DNA of 64,000 nucleotides. Source: Aminobacter sp. HY435. Lineage in GTDB: Bacteria; Pseudomonadota; Alphaproteobacteria; Rhizobiales; Rhizobiaceae. A program made the position numbers and the translations under genes. Positions 28,692 to 36,662 of this stretch are shown piece by piece (positions within the stretch are counted from its first letter, which is position 1; every line of letters begins with the position of its first letter). The notes under the pieces are model-generated. The model was not told the DNA's origin and searched no databases. It worked only from the letters and a program-made list of their open reading frames with translations. The stretch spans positions 1-64,000 of the forward strand of contig NZ_JANKZL010000001.1 in the NCBI RefSeq assembly GCF_027568395.1, written 5' to 3'.

Positions 28692-29765
28692 TTACTTCGC
28701 GGCGACGAGCGCCGAAATTTCCTTGAGGCGCGCCTCGGCCTCGGCAACGATGCGAACGATCAGTTCCTCGCAGCTTTCGAGCTTGTTGATCATTGCGGCA
28801 GCCTGGCCGGACGGTAGCAGGCCGGTTTCGGTATTGCCTTCGACCACGCCGCGCTGCACGAGCGTCGGCAGGTTCGGCGCCATCACCGTCTGGGCAAAGC
28901 TGTTTTCGCCGCTCGACAGAACCTTCAATCCGAGCTTGGCCATGGCGATCGGGCCAAGGCCGGATTCCTTGCCCCACTGGCGAGCATATTTCATGCTCAT
29001 GGCGAGCCGCGCTGGCAGGCCCATGCTCTCGAGACGCCTGATCTCGGCGTTTTCGATGAAGCGCTGCGGCATGCCGTCGACGGCGGTGGTGGTGCGGATC
29101 AGCGTCGGATCCTTGGTGGCGAGGTAGCGGTCGAGCGCCGAGCTGGGAACCGGCGATTCCTTGGTCATCAGGAAGCGCGTGCCCATGGCGATGCCGGCTG
29201 CACCGTAGCCGAGAGCGGCAGCCAGGCCGCGACCGTCGAAGAAGCCACCGGCAGCCACTACCGGAACCTTCACCGCGTCAAGAACCTGCGGCAGCAGGAT
29301 GGTGGTCGGCACAGCGCCGGTATGGCCACCGCCCTCGCCGCCCTGCACGGTAATGATGTCGGCGCCGAGTTCGACTGCCTTGATCGCGTGCTTGACGGCA
29401 CCGACCGTCGGCATGCAGACGACGCCGGCGTCCTTCAGTCGCTTGATCGTCTTGGCGTCGGGGCCGCGACCGTAGCTGACGGCGCGAACCTGATGCTTGA
29501 TGACAGCCGCGATCACCTCTTCGGCGTTGGGCTGGAACATGTGGAAGTTGACGCCAAACGGCCGGTCGGTCTTCGACTTGATCAGCAGCAGCTGGTTCTC
29601 GACGTCGCCCGGTTCGGTTGTGGCGCCGGCGAAGAAGCCGAAACCGCCAGCGTTGCAGGTCGCAGCTGTCAGGTTCGCATCGGCCACCCAGCCCATGGCA
29701 GTCTGCACCACCGGGTAGCGGCTGCCGAGGCGTTCGCACAGGACGGTATGCAGGCTCATGGTCAT
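28692..29765 (-). CDS. ipdC: IpdC-like flavoprotein (nitronate monooxygenase family), steroid C/D-ring pathway
   Basis: 357-aa FMN TIM-barrel protein. It looks like a nitronate monooxygenase but matches M. tuberculosis IpdC (Rv3553) along its length: PVVQTAMGWVA, DKPFGVN-like DRPFGVN, VQGGEGGGHTG, AAGGFFDGRGLAAAL, GVAMGTRFL-like GIAMGTRFL and the late EGNTETGLLPSGQ. IpdC is an oxidoreductase of the HIP pathway, so the nitronate label would mislead. It is the first gene of its operon, with operator S2 89 bp upstream. The start MTMSLHTVL is probable; the internal ATG at 29759 is an alternative. Confidence 0.88.
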   Translation of the reverse strand: MTMSLHTVLCERLGSRYPVVQTAMGWVADANLTAATCNAGGFGFFAGATTEPGDVENQLLLIKSKTDRPFGVNFHMFQPNAEEVIAAVIKHQVRAVSYGRGPDAKTIKRLKDAGVVCMPTVGAVKHAIKAVELGADIITVQGGEGGGHTGAVPTTILLPQVLDAVKVPVVAAGGFFDGRGLAAALGYGAAGIAMGTRFLMTKESPVPSSALDRYLATKDPTLIRTTTAVDGMPQRFIENAEIRRLESMGLPARLAMSMKYARQWGKESGLGPIAMAKLGLKVLSSGENSFAQTVMAPNLPTLVQRGVVEGNTETGLLPSGQAAAMINKLESCEELIVRIVAEAEARLKEISALVAAK

Positions 29766-29854
29766 TCTCTCTTGCTGGTTTTCCAGTGAGCGCCCCTTGC
29801 GGGCCGGGGCGACCACTCTGTCTGCTTTCAAATGATGCGCCGCACAATCCGGAA

Positions 29855-29874
29855 CATCGTCTGAATGAACTAAC
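29855..29874 (-). promoter_or_regulatory. Regulon operator S2, upstream of ipdC
   Basis: CATCGTCTGAATGAACTAAC on the plus strand; read in the direction of ipdC it is ...TTAGTTC-ATTC-AGACGATG. It matches the region-3 operator with its conserved GACGATG half nearest the gene, and lies 89 bp before the start. Confidence 0.65.
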
Positions 29875-29882
29875 GAAAACGA

Positions 29883-30647
29883 TCAGTAGAAGACGCGTCC
29901 GCCATTGACCATCAGCGTCTGCCCGGTGATGAACCGCGCCTTGTCGCTGGACAGGAAAACGACCGCGTTGGCTATGTCTTCCGGCTCGCTCAGCTCGCCA
30001 AGCGGGATCATGTTCCTGGCCCGCTCATAGGCGTCCCTGGGGATACGCTGCATGGCGCGGGTGTTGGTCGGTCCGGGGCAAACGGCGTTGACGTTGACCT
30101 TGAACGGCCCGAGCTCACGGGCGAGCGCGCGGGTGAAGCCGAGCACGCCGGACTTGGCAGCGGCATAGTCGACGCAACCGATGTCGCCATTCATCGCCGA
30201 ATCGGACGAGATGGAGACGATCTTGCCCGAGCGCCGCTCGCGCATGTCTTCCACGACCTGGCGCGTGCAGGTCAGCGTGGTCATCAGCGAAACGCCGATC
30301 ACGAACTGCAGCGTTTCAGGTTTCGCCTGCCAGAATTCGGAATAGTTCTCGCGCGCGGTCTGGCCGATGTTGTTGAGCAGGATGTCGACCGGCCCCAATT
30401 CGCGCTTGATGCGGGCGAAACTGTCGACCACCACTTGCTGGTCCGTCATGTCGCCGACCAGCGGCAGCGCCTTGACGCCATGCGCGCGCACCAGTTCCAT
30501 AGTCTCTGCGAGCGCCTCGGCCTCGCGATCGAGTATGGCGACATCGGCGCCTTCCTGGGCGTAGGCGATGGCGGCGGCGCGGCCGATGCCGTTGCCGGCT
30601 CCGGTCACAACGGCGATCTTGCCGGCGAATTGCCTGGCGTTTGTCAT
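29883..30647 (-). CDS. SDR-family oxidoreductase
   Basis: 254-aa short-chain dehydrogenase with TGAGNGIG, NNIG (Ile-Gly in place of the usual Ala-Gly), a Ser in ISSDSAMN and the catalytic YAAAK. GGVFY-like C-terminus (NGGRVFY). It is the last gene of the ipdE operon, 45 bp after an NTF2-fold gene, and ends just before the promoter region of ipdC. It probably handles a ring hydroxyl/ketone or a 3-hydroxyacyl-CoA; the position is not readable from sequence. Confidence 0.87.
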   Translation of the reverse strand: MTNARQFAGKIAVVTGAGNGIGRAAAIAYAQEGADVAILDREAEALAETMELVRAHGVKALPLVGDMTDQQVVVDSFARIKRELGPVDILLNNIGQTARENYSEFWQAKPETLQFVIGVSLMTTLTCTRQVVEDMRERRSGKIVSISSDSAMNGDIGCVDYAAAKSGVLGFTRALARELGPFKVNVNAVCPGPTNTRAMQRIPRDAYERARNMIPLGELSEPEDIANAVVFLSSDKARFITGQTLMVNGGRVFY

Positions 30648-30692
30648 GTCTTCCTCCCTGCGAAACAGTTAGCTGCTGAAAATCAATCGGCG

Positions 30693-31229
30693 TCAGCCGC
30701 CGTGGCGGCCAAACAGTTTCAGGACTTCGTAGGACAGGTCGTCAGGACCGGGCCGCCCGGGTGGGCTGCCGGCTGCGAAGTCGCGATAGGCCTCGGCGTC
30801 GACTTTGCGCCTGGTCGACCAGTCGAGCGTTATGGACCGTCCCAGGAACCGCCACTCGCCATTGTCGCGCCGGTAACGGTCGAGGCTGCGACTACCGGTG
30901 ATCACCTCATGGGCGTCAGGGCCATGCGTGCGGTGATAGTTGATCTTGTAGACCTCGCCCTCGGCGCGGTCGCCGTCGATCTCAAAGCTGGTGTTAACGA
31001 CATAATGGGCCGTCGCAGCGTAGCTGGAGAGCGCCTTTTCAACGAACGTCATGTAGGCGTCCGGGCCGCCGACGAACATCTCGCCATGCTCCTCGTGCGC
31101 ATCGTCGTGGTAGAGGCTGCGCAACAACGCGAAATCGCGCCGGTCCACCGCCCGCGAATAGGCCGTCACCAGCCGACGCAGCGCATCGCGCGCTGCGAGC
31201 TCCTCCAGATCCGCCTCACGAATGCCCAT
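30693..31229 (-). CDS. NTF2-fold (SnoaL_4-like) protein
   Basis: 178-aa protein opening MGIREADLEELAARDALRRLV, then YSRAVDRRDFALLRSLYHDDAHEEHG, the typical start of SnoaL_4/NTF2-like proteins (helix pair, then the cone strand carrying acidic residues). GGGAGG stands before the ATG. It lies between ipdE1 (52-bp gap) and an SDR (45-bp gap). Context suggests isomerisation or dehydration of a steroid-derived ring; no catalytic role can be proven from sequence. The longer upstream frame runs antisense-like into the ipdE1 tail and was discarded. Confidence 0.82.
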   Translation of the reverse strand: MGIREADLEELAARDALRRLVTAYSRAVDRRDFALLRSLYHDDAHEEHGEMFVGGPDAYMTFVEKALSSYAATAHYVVNTSFEIDGDRAEGEVYKINYHRTHGPDAHEVITGSRSLDRYRRDNGEWRFLGRSITLDWSTRRKVDAEAYRDFAAGSPPGRPGPDDLSYEVLKLFGRHGG

Positions 31230-31281
31230 GCTGGTCCTCCCAAACCCGTGCCGCACCAACCGGGGTGCGGCCGCGCCATCC

Positions 31282-32457
31282 TCATGATTTGCCGCGCGGC
31301 TCCCGTGGCATGCCCAAGCCCTGCTCGGCGATGATGTTGAGCTGGATTTCGTTGGTGCCGCCGTAGATCGTGTCGGCGCGTGCAAACAAAAACATCTGCT
31401 GCAGCCGCTCGCGGCGCGGATCGTCCGAGATCACGTTGCCGTCCATGCCGAGCACGTCCATGGCCAGGCGGCCAAGGTCGCGATGCCAGTTCGACCAGTG
31501 GAATTTGTAGGCCAGGCCTTCGCGGCGCGTGTCGGCCGCCGGTTCGTCGCTCAGAACGCGCATGGCGAGATAACGCATGGCGCGCAGGCCAACCCAGGCG
31601 CGGGCCAGCCGATGCCGGACGGCAGGAGAGCGATCCGCGCCATTTTCCTTGGCGATATCGACAATCAGGTCGAGCTCCTGCTGGAAACCCATCTGCTGGC
31701 CGAGCGTGGAAATGCCGCGCTCGAAGCCGAGCAGCGCCATGGCGATCTTCCAGCCGTCACCTGGCTGTCCGACGACATGTTCGGCCTTGGCGCGGGCGTT
31801 GTCGAAGAACACCGAGTTGAACTCCGAACCACCGCCGATCTGCTTGATTGGATGGATGTCGACACCCGGCTGATCGAGTGGCATCAGCAGGAAGATCAGC
31901 CCGTTGCGGCCGACCGAACCTTCCTCGCAGCGCGCCACGACGAAAATCCAGTCGGAGAGATGCGCAAGCGACGTCCACACCTTCTGGCCAGAGACCAGCC
32001 AGTCGCCGGTTTCGGCGTCCTGCCTTGCGCGGGTCTTGATGTTGCCGAAGTCCGAGCCGGCGCTCGGCTCGGAGTAGCCCTGCGCCCAGAACTCGGTGCC
32101 GTTCAGGATGCCCGGCAAGAAGCGCTTCTTCTGTTCTTCTGTGCCAAATGCAATCAGCGTCGGTCCCATCAGGCCTTCGCCGATATGCCCCATGCGTCCG
32201 GGACCGCCGGCACGACTGTATTCTTCCTGGAACACCACCTGCTCGGCGACCGACAGGCCGCGACCGCCGTGCTCGGCAGGCCAGCCCGGGCAGGTCCATC
32301 GGCCGCGCGCCAGTTCCTGCTCCCATTCCTTGCGCAGATCGGGCAGTGCATCGCCCTCGCCCGAGCCGCCGCGATATTTCAGCTCGGCAAACTTGCCGTT
32401 GAGATGGCCTGCCATCCACTCGCGCACTTCGGCGCGGAAGGCGTTCAGGTCGCTCAT
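31282..32457 (-). CDS. ipdE1: IpdE1-like acyl-CoA dehydrogenase, steroid C/D-ring pathway
   Basis: 391-aa FAD acyl-CoA dehydrogenase very like M. tuberculosis IpdE1/FadE30: FRAEVREWMAGHL, GWPAEHGGRGLS, GPTLIAFGT, QGYSEPSAGSD, GQKVWTSLAHLSDW, ISTLGQQ, and the late TIYGGTNEIQ followed by LGMPREPRGKS. In actinobacteria IpdE1 pairs with IpdE2 as a heterotetramer that dehydrogenates a bicyclic CoA thioester. The usual MCAD-type catalytic Glu position holds Gly (YGGT), as in other heteromeric steroid dehydrogenases. It overlaps its partner gene by 4 bp, fitting complex formation. Confidence 0.88.
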   Translation of the reverse strand: MSDLNAFRAEVREWMAGHLNGKFAELKYRGGSGEGDALPDLRKEWEQELARGRWTCPGWPAEHGGRGLSVAEQVVFQEEYSRAGGPGRMGHIGEGLMGPTLIAFGTEEQKKRFLPGILNGTEFWAQGYSEPSAGSDFGNIKTRARQDAETGDWLVSGQKVWTSLAHLSDWIFVVARCEEGSVGRNGLIFLLMPLDQPGVDIHPIKQIGGGSEFNSVFFDNARAKAEHVVGQPGDGWKIAMALLGFERGISTLGQQMGFQQELDLIVDIAKENGADRSPAVRHRLARAWVGLRAMRYLAMRVLSDEPAADTRREGLAYKFHWSNWHRDLGRLAMDVLGMDGNVISDDPRRERLQQMFLFARADTIYGGTNEIQLNIIAEQGLGMPREPRGKS

Positions 32458-33596
32458 GGCCGGCCTCCGTCACTGAACAGCGCAGCGGCAATGTTGTCCA
32501 TCTGTGCCTCGCGTGAACCGAGCAGCGCCGCGCTGGCCTGCGCGCGCTTGAAATAAAGGTGTGGGTCGTATTCCCAGGTGAAGCCGACGCCGCCATGCAG
32601 CTGGATCGCTTCTTCTGCGGCAAGGAACTGCAGATCCGACGCCAGAACCCGCGCGCCTGCAATCTCCAGGGCGCTCGCGGTCGCCTCGGCCTGGTCCATC
32701 GAAGCCGCCGCGCCGAAGACAAGCGAGCGCGCTTCGGCGATGTCCACCACCAGCTTGGCGCAGCGATGCTTGATAGCCTGAAACGAGGCGATGCTGCGCC
32801 CGAACTGCACGCGCTCCGAGATGTAGTCGAGCGTCAGGCCGAAGGCCCCTTGCGCCGCCCCGATCTGCTCGGCAGCGAGTCCGAGATTGGCATGGCGAAG
32901 CGCCTCGGCGAATTGACCTTCGGTGACCCCGCCCTGGTCTATCCGACATGCGGCCGAGACTTCGACCTTGGCGAGTTCGAGCGATGCGATGGGACGGGTG
33001 GCGTCCATGACGTTGAGAGGCGTGATCTTCTGACCGGCATTGCGCGGCAGCGCAAACAGGGCGACGGCGCCATCATCCAGCTTGGCGGGAACGATCACGA
33101 TATCCGCAACCGCCAGATCGATGACCTGGTCGACGCTGCCAGACAGACGATAGCCGTCGGTCGTGGAGGTGGCCTGGACCGCAACCGTCGCCGCCGGATC
33201 GGCCGCAGAAAGATCGGCGTAGGCGACGGTTACGGCCATTTCGCCCGCGGCGATGCCACCAAGATAAGTCGTCTTGGCATCGTCGCTTCCGGCCGCCTCG
33301 ATGAGGGGTGCCGCCAGGCACACCGTCGACCAGAAGGGCGCGCAGGCAAGTCGTGCGCCGGCAAGTTCCATCAGGATGGCAACCTCGGTTGCCCCAAGCC
33401 CCAGCCCGCCGAATTCTTCCGGGACAGCCATCGCGCACCAGCCGAGTTCGCGTGAGATGCTGTTCCACAACTCGGCGTCATGCGTCGCTCTGGCATCGAC
33501 GACGCGACGGATGGCTTCGGATGACGATTTCTCGCGCAGAAAGCGCTCGGCTTCCTCGCGGATCATCTGCTGGTCAGGTGTGAATTCGAGGATCAT
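32454..33596 (-). CDS. Acyl-CoA dehydrogenase, probable IpdE2-like partner of IpdE1
   Basis: 380-aa acyl-CoA dehydrogenase family protein opening MILEFTPDQQMIREEAERFL. VPEEFGGLGLG, ASFQAIKHRCAKLVVDIAEA and the C-terminal LHGGVGFTWEYDPHLYFKRA mark the family. Its overlap with ipdE1 and place as first gene behind operator S3 argue that it is the second subunit of an alpha2beta2 dehydrogenase. It is longer than I recall for M. tuberculosis IpdE2 (FadE33), so orthology is less certain than for IpdE1. The start at 33596 places the family N-terminus correctly; the ATG at 33641 remains possible. Confidence 0.8.
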   Translation of the reverse strand: MILEFTPDQQMIREEAERFLREKSSSEAIRRVVDARATHDAELWNSISRELGWCAMAVPEEFGGLGLGATEVAILMELAGARLACAPFWSTVCLAAPLIEAAGSDDAKTTYLGGIAAGEMAVTVAYADLSAADPAATVAVQATSTTDGYRLSGSVDQVIDLAVADIVIVPAKLDDGAVALFALPRNAGQKITPLNVMDATRPIASLELAKVEVSAACRIDQGGVTEGQFAEALRHANLGLAAEQIGAAQGAFGLTLDYISERVQFGRSIASFQAIKHRCAKLVVDIAEARSLVFGAAASMDQAEATASALEIAGARVLASDLQFLAAEEAIQLHGGVGFTWEYDPHLYFKRAQASAALLGSREAQMDNIAAALFSDGGRP

Positions 33597-33709
33597 GAAG
33601 GTCCATGAGGCCCGTATCGCTACGGCTTTGTCGTTGAACATTGCCTCAAGCCTTTCGACGGAAGCAATGAATGCGCTTCATGCCGGATGCCACCGCCGAG
33701 CACCAGCGA

Positions 33710-33729
33710 CATCGTCCAAATGTGGGATG
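33710..33729 (-). promoter_or_regulatory. Regulon operator S3, upstream of the ipdE operon
   Basis: CATCGTCCAAATGTGGGATG on the plus strand, 113 bp before the acyl-CoA dehydrogenase start. In gene direction the GGACGATG half is proximal and the distal half is CATCCCA in place of CTAGTCC, the variant also seen at S4 and S5. Confidence 0.6.
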
Positions 33730-33745
33730 TTAGGCCACTGCCGGG

Positions 33746-33765
33746 CCTAGTCTATTCCCGTCCGG
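33746..33765 (+). promoter_or_regulatory. Possible half-conserved operator S3b, upstream of the plus-strand SDR
   Basis: CCTAGTCTATTCCCGTCCGG, 44 bp before the SDR start. The CTAGTCT half matches other gene-oriented sites, but the second half is poor. With S3 it would give each arm of this divergent promoter its own site. Confidence 0.35.
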
Positions 33766-33809
33766 AAGTTGGCGGGCCGTCGGCCACCGCCGTTTGCAGG
33801 GAGATGACT

Positions 33810-34580
33810 ATGGCGCTCAGGCGTTTCGACAACAAGGTGGCGCTCATCACCGGCGCTGCCACCGGCATCGGCCGCGCCACGGCCCTGCGCCTGGCAGCCG
33901 AGGGCGCGACGTTGATCCTTGCCGACCGCAATGTCGAGGGCGTGGAAAAGGTTTGTGCGGAAGCTGCCACCAGCTTTGGCGTCCGCGCCGATGCCGTCGG
34001 TTACGATGCGGCCGACACGGCGTCGGCGCGCGCAATGGTCGACAAGGCGCTTGCACTGCACGGTCGCCTCGACAGCCTGATCAACAATGCCGGCATCTAT
34101 CGCCGCGACCACTTCGCCAAACAGACCGGCGACGAATGGGCCCTGGTCTTCCGCATCAATCTCGAAAGCGTCTTCCACATCGTGCACCAGGCGCTGCCGG
34201 CACTGGCCGCCTCGCGTGGCAATGTCGTGTCGACAGCCTCGACGGCCGGCATCGACGGCATCGCCTATGCCGCAGCCTACGCCGCATCCAAGGCCGGGAT
34301 CATCGCCATGACCAAGTCGCTGGCGACGGAGTATGCGCCCAAGGGCGTGCGTTTCAACGCTATCTGCCCTGGCCGCGTGCGCACCGAAATCGGCACTGGC
34401 CTGCAGCCGATCGATGATCAGGATCCGGCAATCAGCGTGCGGCCCTCGAAGCTGCTCGGCAAGATGGAGACTGGCGAGCCCGAAGACATCGCCGGCGCCT
34501 TTGCCTACCTGGCGTCGGACGATGCATCCTATGTCTCGGGCGCTGTCATCGTCGTCGACGGCGCACAGACCGTCGGCTGA
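33810..34580 (+). CDS. SDR-family oxidoreductase
   Basis: 256-aa short-chain dehydrogenase starting MALRRFDNKVALITGAATGIG. NNAG, a Ser in STASTAG and YAASK are present, and DGAQTVG forms the C-terminus. AGGGAG lies 6 bases before the ATG at 33810, which decides between two nearby ATGs. It is divergent from the ipdE operon with operator-like sequence between, and convergent with another SDR. It is probably a hydroxysteroid-type dehydrogenase or 3-hydroxyacyl-CoA dehydrogenase; the substrate is inferred from context only. Confidence 0.87.
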   Translation: MALRRFDNKVALITGAATGIGRATALRLAAEGATLILADRNVEGVEKVCAEAATSFGVRADAVGYDAADTASARAMVDKALALHGRLDSLINNAGIYRRDHFAKQTGDEWALVFRINLESVFHIVHQALPALAASRGNVVSTASTAGIDGIAYAAAYAASKAGIIAMTKSLATEYAPKGVRFNAICPGRVRTEIGTGLQPIDDQDPAISVRPSKLLGKMETGEPEDIAGAFAYLASDDASYVSGAVIVVDGAQTVG

Positions 34581-34594
34581 TCGACGAATGTGAG

Positions 34595-34620
34595 GCAGCC
34601 GGTCAATCGGGACCGGCTGC
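34595..34620. terminator. Hairpin between convergent SDR genes
   Basis: GCAGCCGGTC (34595-34604) and GACCGGCTGC (34611-34620) pair perfectly over 10 bp around a 6-base loop, midway between two convergent stop codons. It could terminate both directions, though no long U-run is present. Confidence 0.65.
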
Positions 34621-34631
34621 GCGAGTTTCGA

Positions 34632-35492
34632 TCACGCCTTGTGCGCGTGCGCGGTGATGACGGGGCGATTGGTCCAGGTGCCATCAGCCGTCTGGCGCCA
34701 GCCGCCTGCAGCCAGCGCGCCGCCGTCGAGATTGATCGTCGTCCCCGTGATCCAGCTCGACAGGCTCGATGCGAGGAACAGGGCAGCACCCGCTGCGTCG
34801 TCAGGCTGGCCGTAGCGGCCGAGCGGCATCCAGCGCTTGACCATGTGCTGGTGCTCTTCCGGGATCCATTTCAGGATCTGGATCTGCTCGGTCTCGGTCG
34901 TCTCTGGAGCGATCGCGTTGACGCGGATGTTTTCGGGCGCCAGTTCCAGCGCAAGGCTCTTGGTGAAACCGGTGATTCCAGTCTTGAAGGCGCTGTAGAC
35001 CGAGAAGTTCGGGATGCCGCGGAAGGCCTCGATGGTCGAGACGTTGATGATGCTGGCGTTCTCGCCCTTGCGCAGCAGCGGCAGGGCGGCATGCGTCATC
35101 AGGAAGATGTGCTCGAGATTGACGCCGTAGAGCGCGCTCCACTCTGCGCGCGTTGTTTCGGCGAACGGCTTGTGCACCCCCAGGAAGTCGCCGACATTGT
35201 TGACCAGAATATCGAGCCGGCCGAAGCCGTCCTTGATTTTCGCGATCAGGCTGTCGACCGCATCGGCGTCGGTCACGTCGGCGCAGGCGACGATATTGGT
35301 GACCTTGGCGGCGTCGAGTTCCGCGCGGATATTGTCGGCGCGGCCGGCGTCCTTTTCGGCAACGACGACGATTGCGCCGCACCGTCCGTAAGCCAGCGCG
35401 ATGGCGCGGCCGATGCCGGCGCCGCCGCCGCTGATCAGGGCGATTTTGCCGAGCAGCGAATCCGCCATGCCTTCAAGTGACGTTTCTGTCAT
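34632..35492 (-). CDS. SDR-family oxidoreductase
   Basis: 286-aa short-chain dehydrogenase. The cofactor loop reads SGGGAGIG, NNVG replaces NNAG, and the catalytic motif is YSAFK. The C-terminal 40 residues (GGALAAGGWRQT and onwards) extend past the usual SDR end. The start MTETSLEG at 35492 is preferred over the ATG at 35468, where the Shine-Dalgarno spacing would be poor. It follows an NTF2-fold gene by 37 bp; the two form a short minus-strand operon behind operator S4. Confidence 0.85.
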   Translation of the reverse strand: MTETSLEGMADSLLGKIALISGGGAGIGRAIALAYGRCGAIVVVAEKDAGRADNIRAELDAAKVTNIVACADVTDADAVDSLIAKIKDGFGRLDILVNNVGDFLGVHKPFAETTRAEWSALYGVNLEHIFLMTHAALPLLRKGENASIINVSTIEAFRGIPNFSVYSAFKTGITGFTKSLALELAPENIRVNAIAPETTETEQIQILKWIPEEHQHMVKRWMPLGRYGQPDDAAGAALFLASSLSSWITGTTINLDGGALAAGGWRQTADGTWTNRPVITAHAHKA

Positions 35493-35529
35493 GATAGTCT
35501 CATTATTTCCGTTTGTTAGATGTGTTTGT

Positions 35530-35943
35530 TCAAGGGGCGCGAAAGGTGATGTCGGTGCGCCTATGGGCAAGGCGCCAACCATCGGCGGTGCGCACGAACC
35601 TGTCGAAATAGCGGCCGACCACCCGGGGCGTCGTGGCTGCCGGATCGTCGCGGCTGGTGCCGTAGTAAGTGAAGGTCGCGGTGCCGGTCGCTGAGACATC
35701 GTCGATCAGATCGATGACGATGTTGTGGGCCATATGGATCGTCGTATCGGTTTGGGCCTTGGCGTCGAGATAGGCACGCATTTCGGCATGGCCTTTCAGC
35801 GGACCCTTCCAGGTCTCCCACAGTCCGTCGGCGGCCCACAAGCCGACAAGCTCCTCGTGCCGGTATTCGTCGACGAGCACGCAATAGCGTCGAACCAGCT
35901 TCGCGCATTCATGTTCAGCGGCGATCCGCTCTGCCTGATCCAT
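35530..35943 (-). CDS. NTF2-fold (SnoaL-like) protein
   Basis: 137-aa single-domain protein, MDQAERIAAEHECAKLVRRY followed by a cone-fold body (YRHEELVGLWAADGLWETW, RYFDRFVRTADGWRLAHRR). The size matches ketosteroid isomerase-like proteins. It is the first gene of a two-gene unit with an SDR and divergent from another NTF2-fold gene at 36075; both lie about 55 bp from operator S4. An NTF2-SDR pair would suit oxidation of a ring hydroxyl plus dehydration or isomerisation, but this is inference. Confidence 0.82.
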   Translation of the reverse strand: MDQAERIAAEHECAKLVRRYCVLVDEYRHEELVGLWAADGLWETWKGPLKGHAEMRAYLDAKAQTDTTIHMAHNIVIDLIDDVSATGTATFTYYGTSRDDPAATTPRVVGRYFDRFVRTADGWRLAHRRTDITFRAP

Positions 35944-35997
35944 GGTTTCCTCCCGTGAGACGTTGGCTGGCACCGTCGTCGCTGGGAAAAGCTGTTT

Positions 35998-36017
35998 CAT
36001 CCTCCAAACGAACGATG
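35998..36017. promoter_or_regulatory. Regulon operator S4, between two divergent NTF2-fold genes
   Basis: CATCCTCCAAACGAACGATG lies 54 bp from the minus-strand start (35943) and 57 bp from the plus-strand start (36075), almost exactly central. It matches the variant class with CATCC at one end and ACGATG at the other (compare S3 and S5 read in reverse). Confidence 0.55.
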
Positions 36018-36074
36018 GCGCAACCCGGACCATGGCCCACTATGGCTCCAACACGCGAACCATCGGAGGATTCT

Positions 36075-36563
36075 ATGACTGACCTGGAAGCGCGGCTGGC
36101 GGCGCTCGAAGCCCGAACCAAGCGCCTGGAGGATCAGCTCGCCATCTACCAGCTGCTCGCCAGCTACGGTCCGTCGGTCGACAGCCGCAGCGGCAATGTC
36201 ACAGCCTCGCTGTGGGCCGAAGATGGAGCCTACGACTTCGGCGGCGATCCGCTGGTCGGCGCCGAAAATGTCGGATCGCTGGTCAACATCGAACCGCATA
36301 TCCATTACGTCGCCGATGGCTGCGCCCACGTCATCTCGATGCCGCATATCGCCGTCGACGGCGATGCGGCTGTGGCTACCGGCTATTCGCGCGTCTATCT
36401 CAACCAGGGCGACCACTGGCGCGTCGAGCGCGCCAGCGCCAATCGCTGGGAGCTGATCCGCACGGCGACTGGCTGGCGGGTCCAGAACCGGGTGAACCGC
36501 CTGCTCAACGGCCAGCCGGAGGCTCGCGACCTGCTCTCCAGCGGCGTCAAGGCCGGCGACTGA
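36075..36563 (+). CDS. NTF2-fold (SnoaL_4-like) protein with N-terminal coiled helix
   Basis: 162-aa protein. The first 30 residues (MTDLEARLAALEARTKRLED) form a heptad-like amphipathic helix; the NTF2 core follows from IYQLLASYGPSVDSRSG. CGGAGG lies shortly before the ATG. The conserved D-S-R and W-A-E-D elements resemble SnoaL_4 proteins found in alphaproteobacterial steroid and bile acid gene clusters. It is transcribed toward two SDR genes, with operator S5 between. Confidence 0.82.
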   Translation: MTDLEARLAALEARTKRLEDQLAIYQLLASYGPSVDSRSGNVTASLWAEDGAYDFGGDPLVGAENVGSLVNIEPHIHYVADGCAHVISMPHIAVDGDAAVATGYSRVYLNQGDHWRVERASANRWELIRTATGWRVQNRVNRLLNGQPEARDLLSSGVKAGD

Positions 36564-36595
36564 AACGATCAGGCCCAACCAGGCCTGCTTGGTGG

Positions 36596-36615
36596 CATCG
36601 TCCGAACGTGGGATG
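36596..36615 (+). promoter_or_regulatory. Regulon operator S5, upstream of the SDR pair
   Basis: CATCGTCCGAACGTGGGATG, 47 bp before the SDR start at 36663. It matches S3 at 17 of 20 positions but is oriented oppositely with respect to its gene. Confidence 0.6.
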
Positions 36616-36662
36616 TCCCGGCTCGTCCTCTTCTTCACCATGGACTGCCGGGAGGACACCAA

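Noticed and set aside
28692-29765. Annotation as a true nitronate monooxygenase
   Set aside because: The fold is the same, but the sequence landmarks and the echA20-ipdF context match IpdC of the steroid pathway much better.
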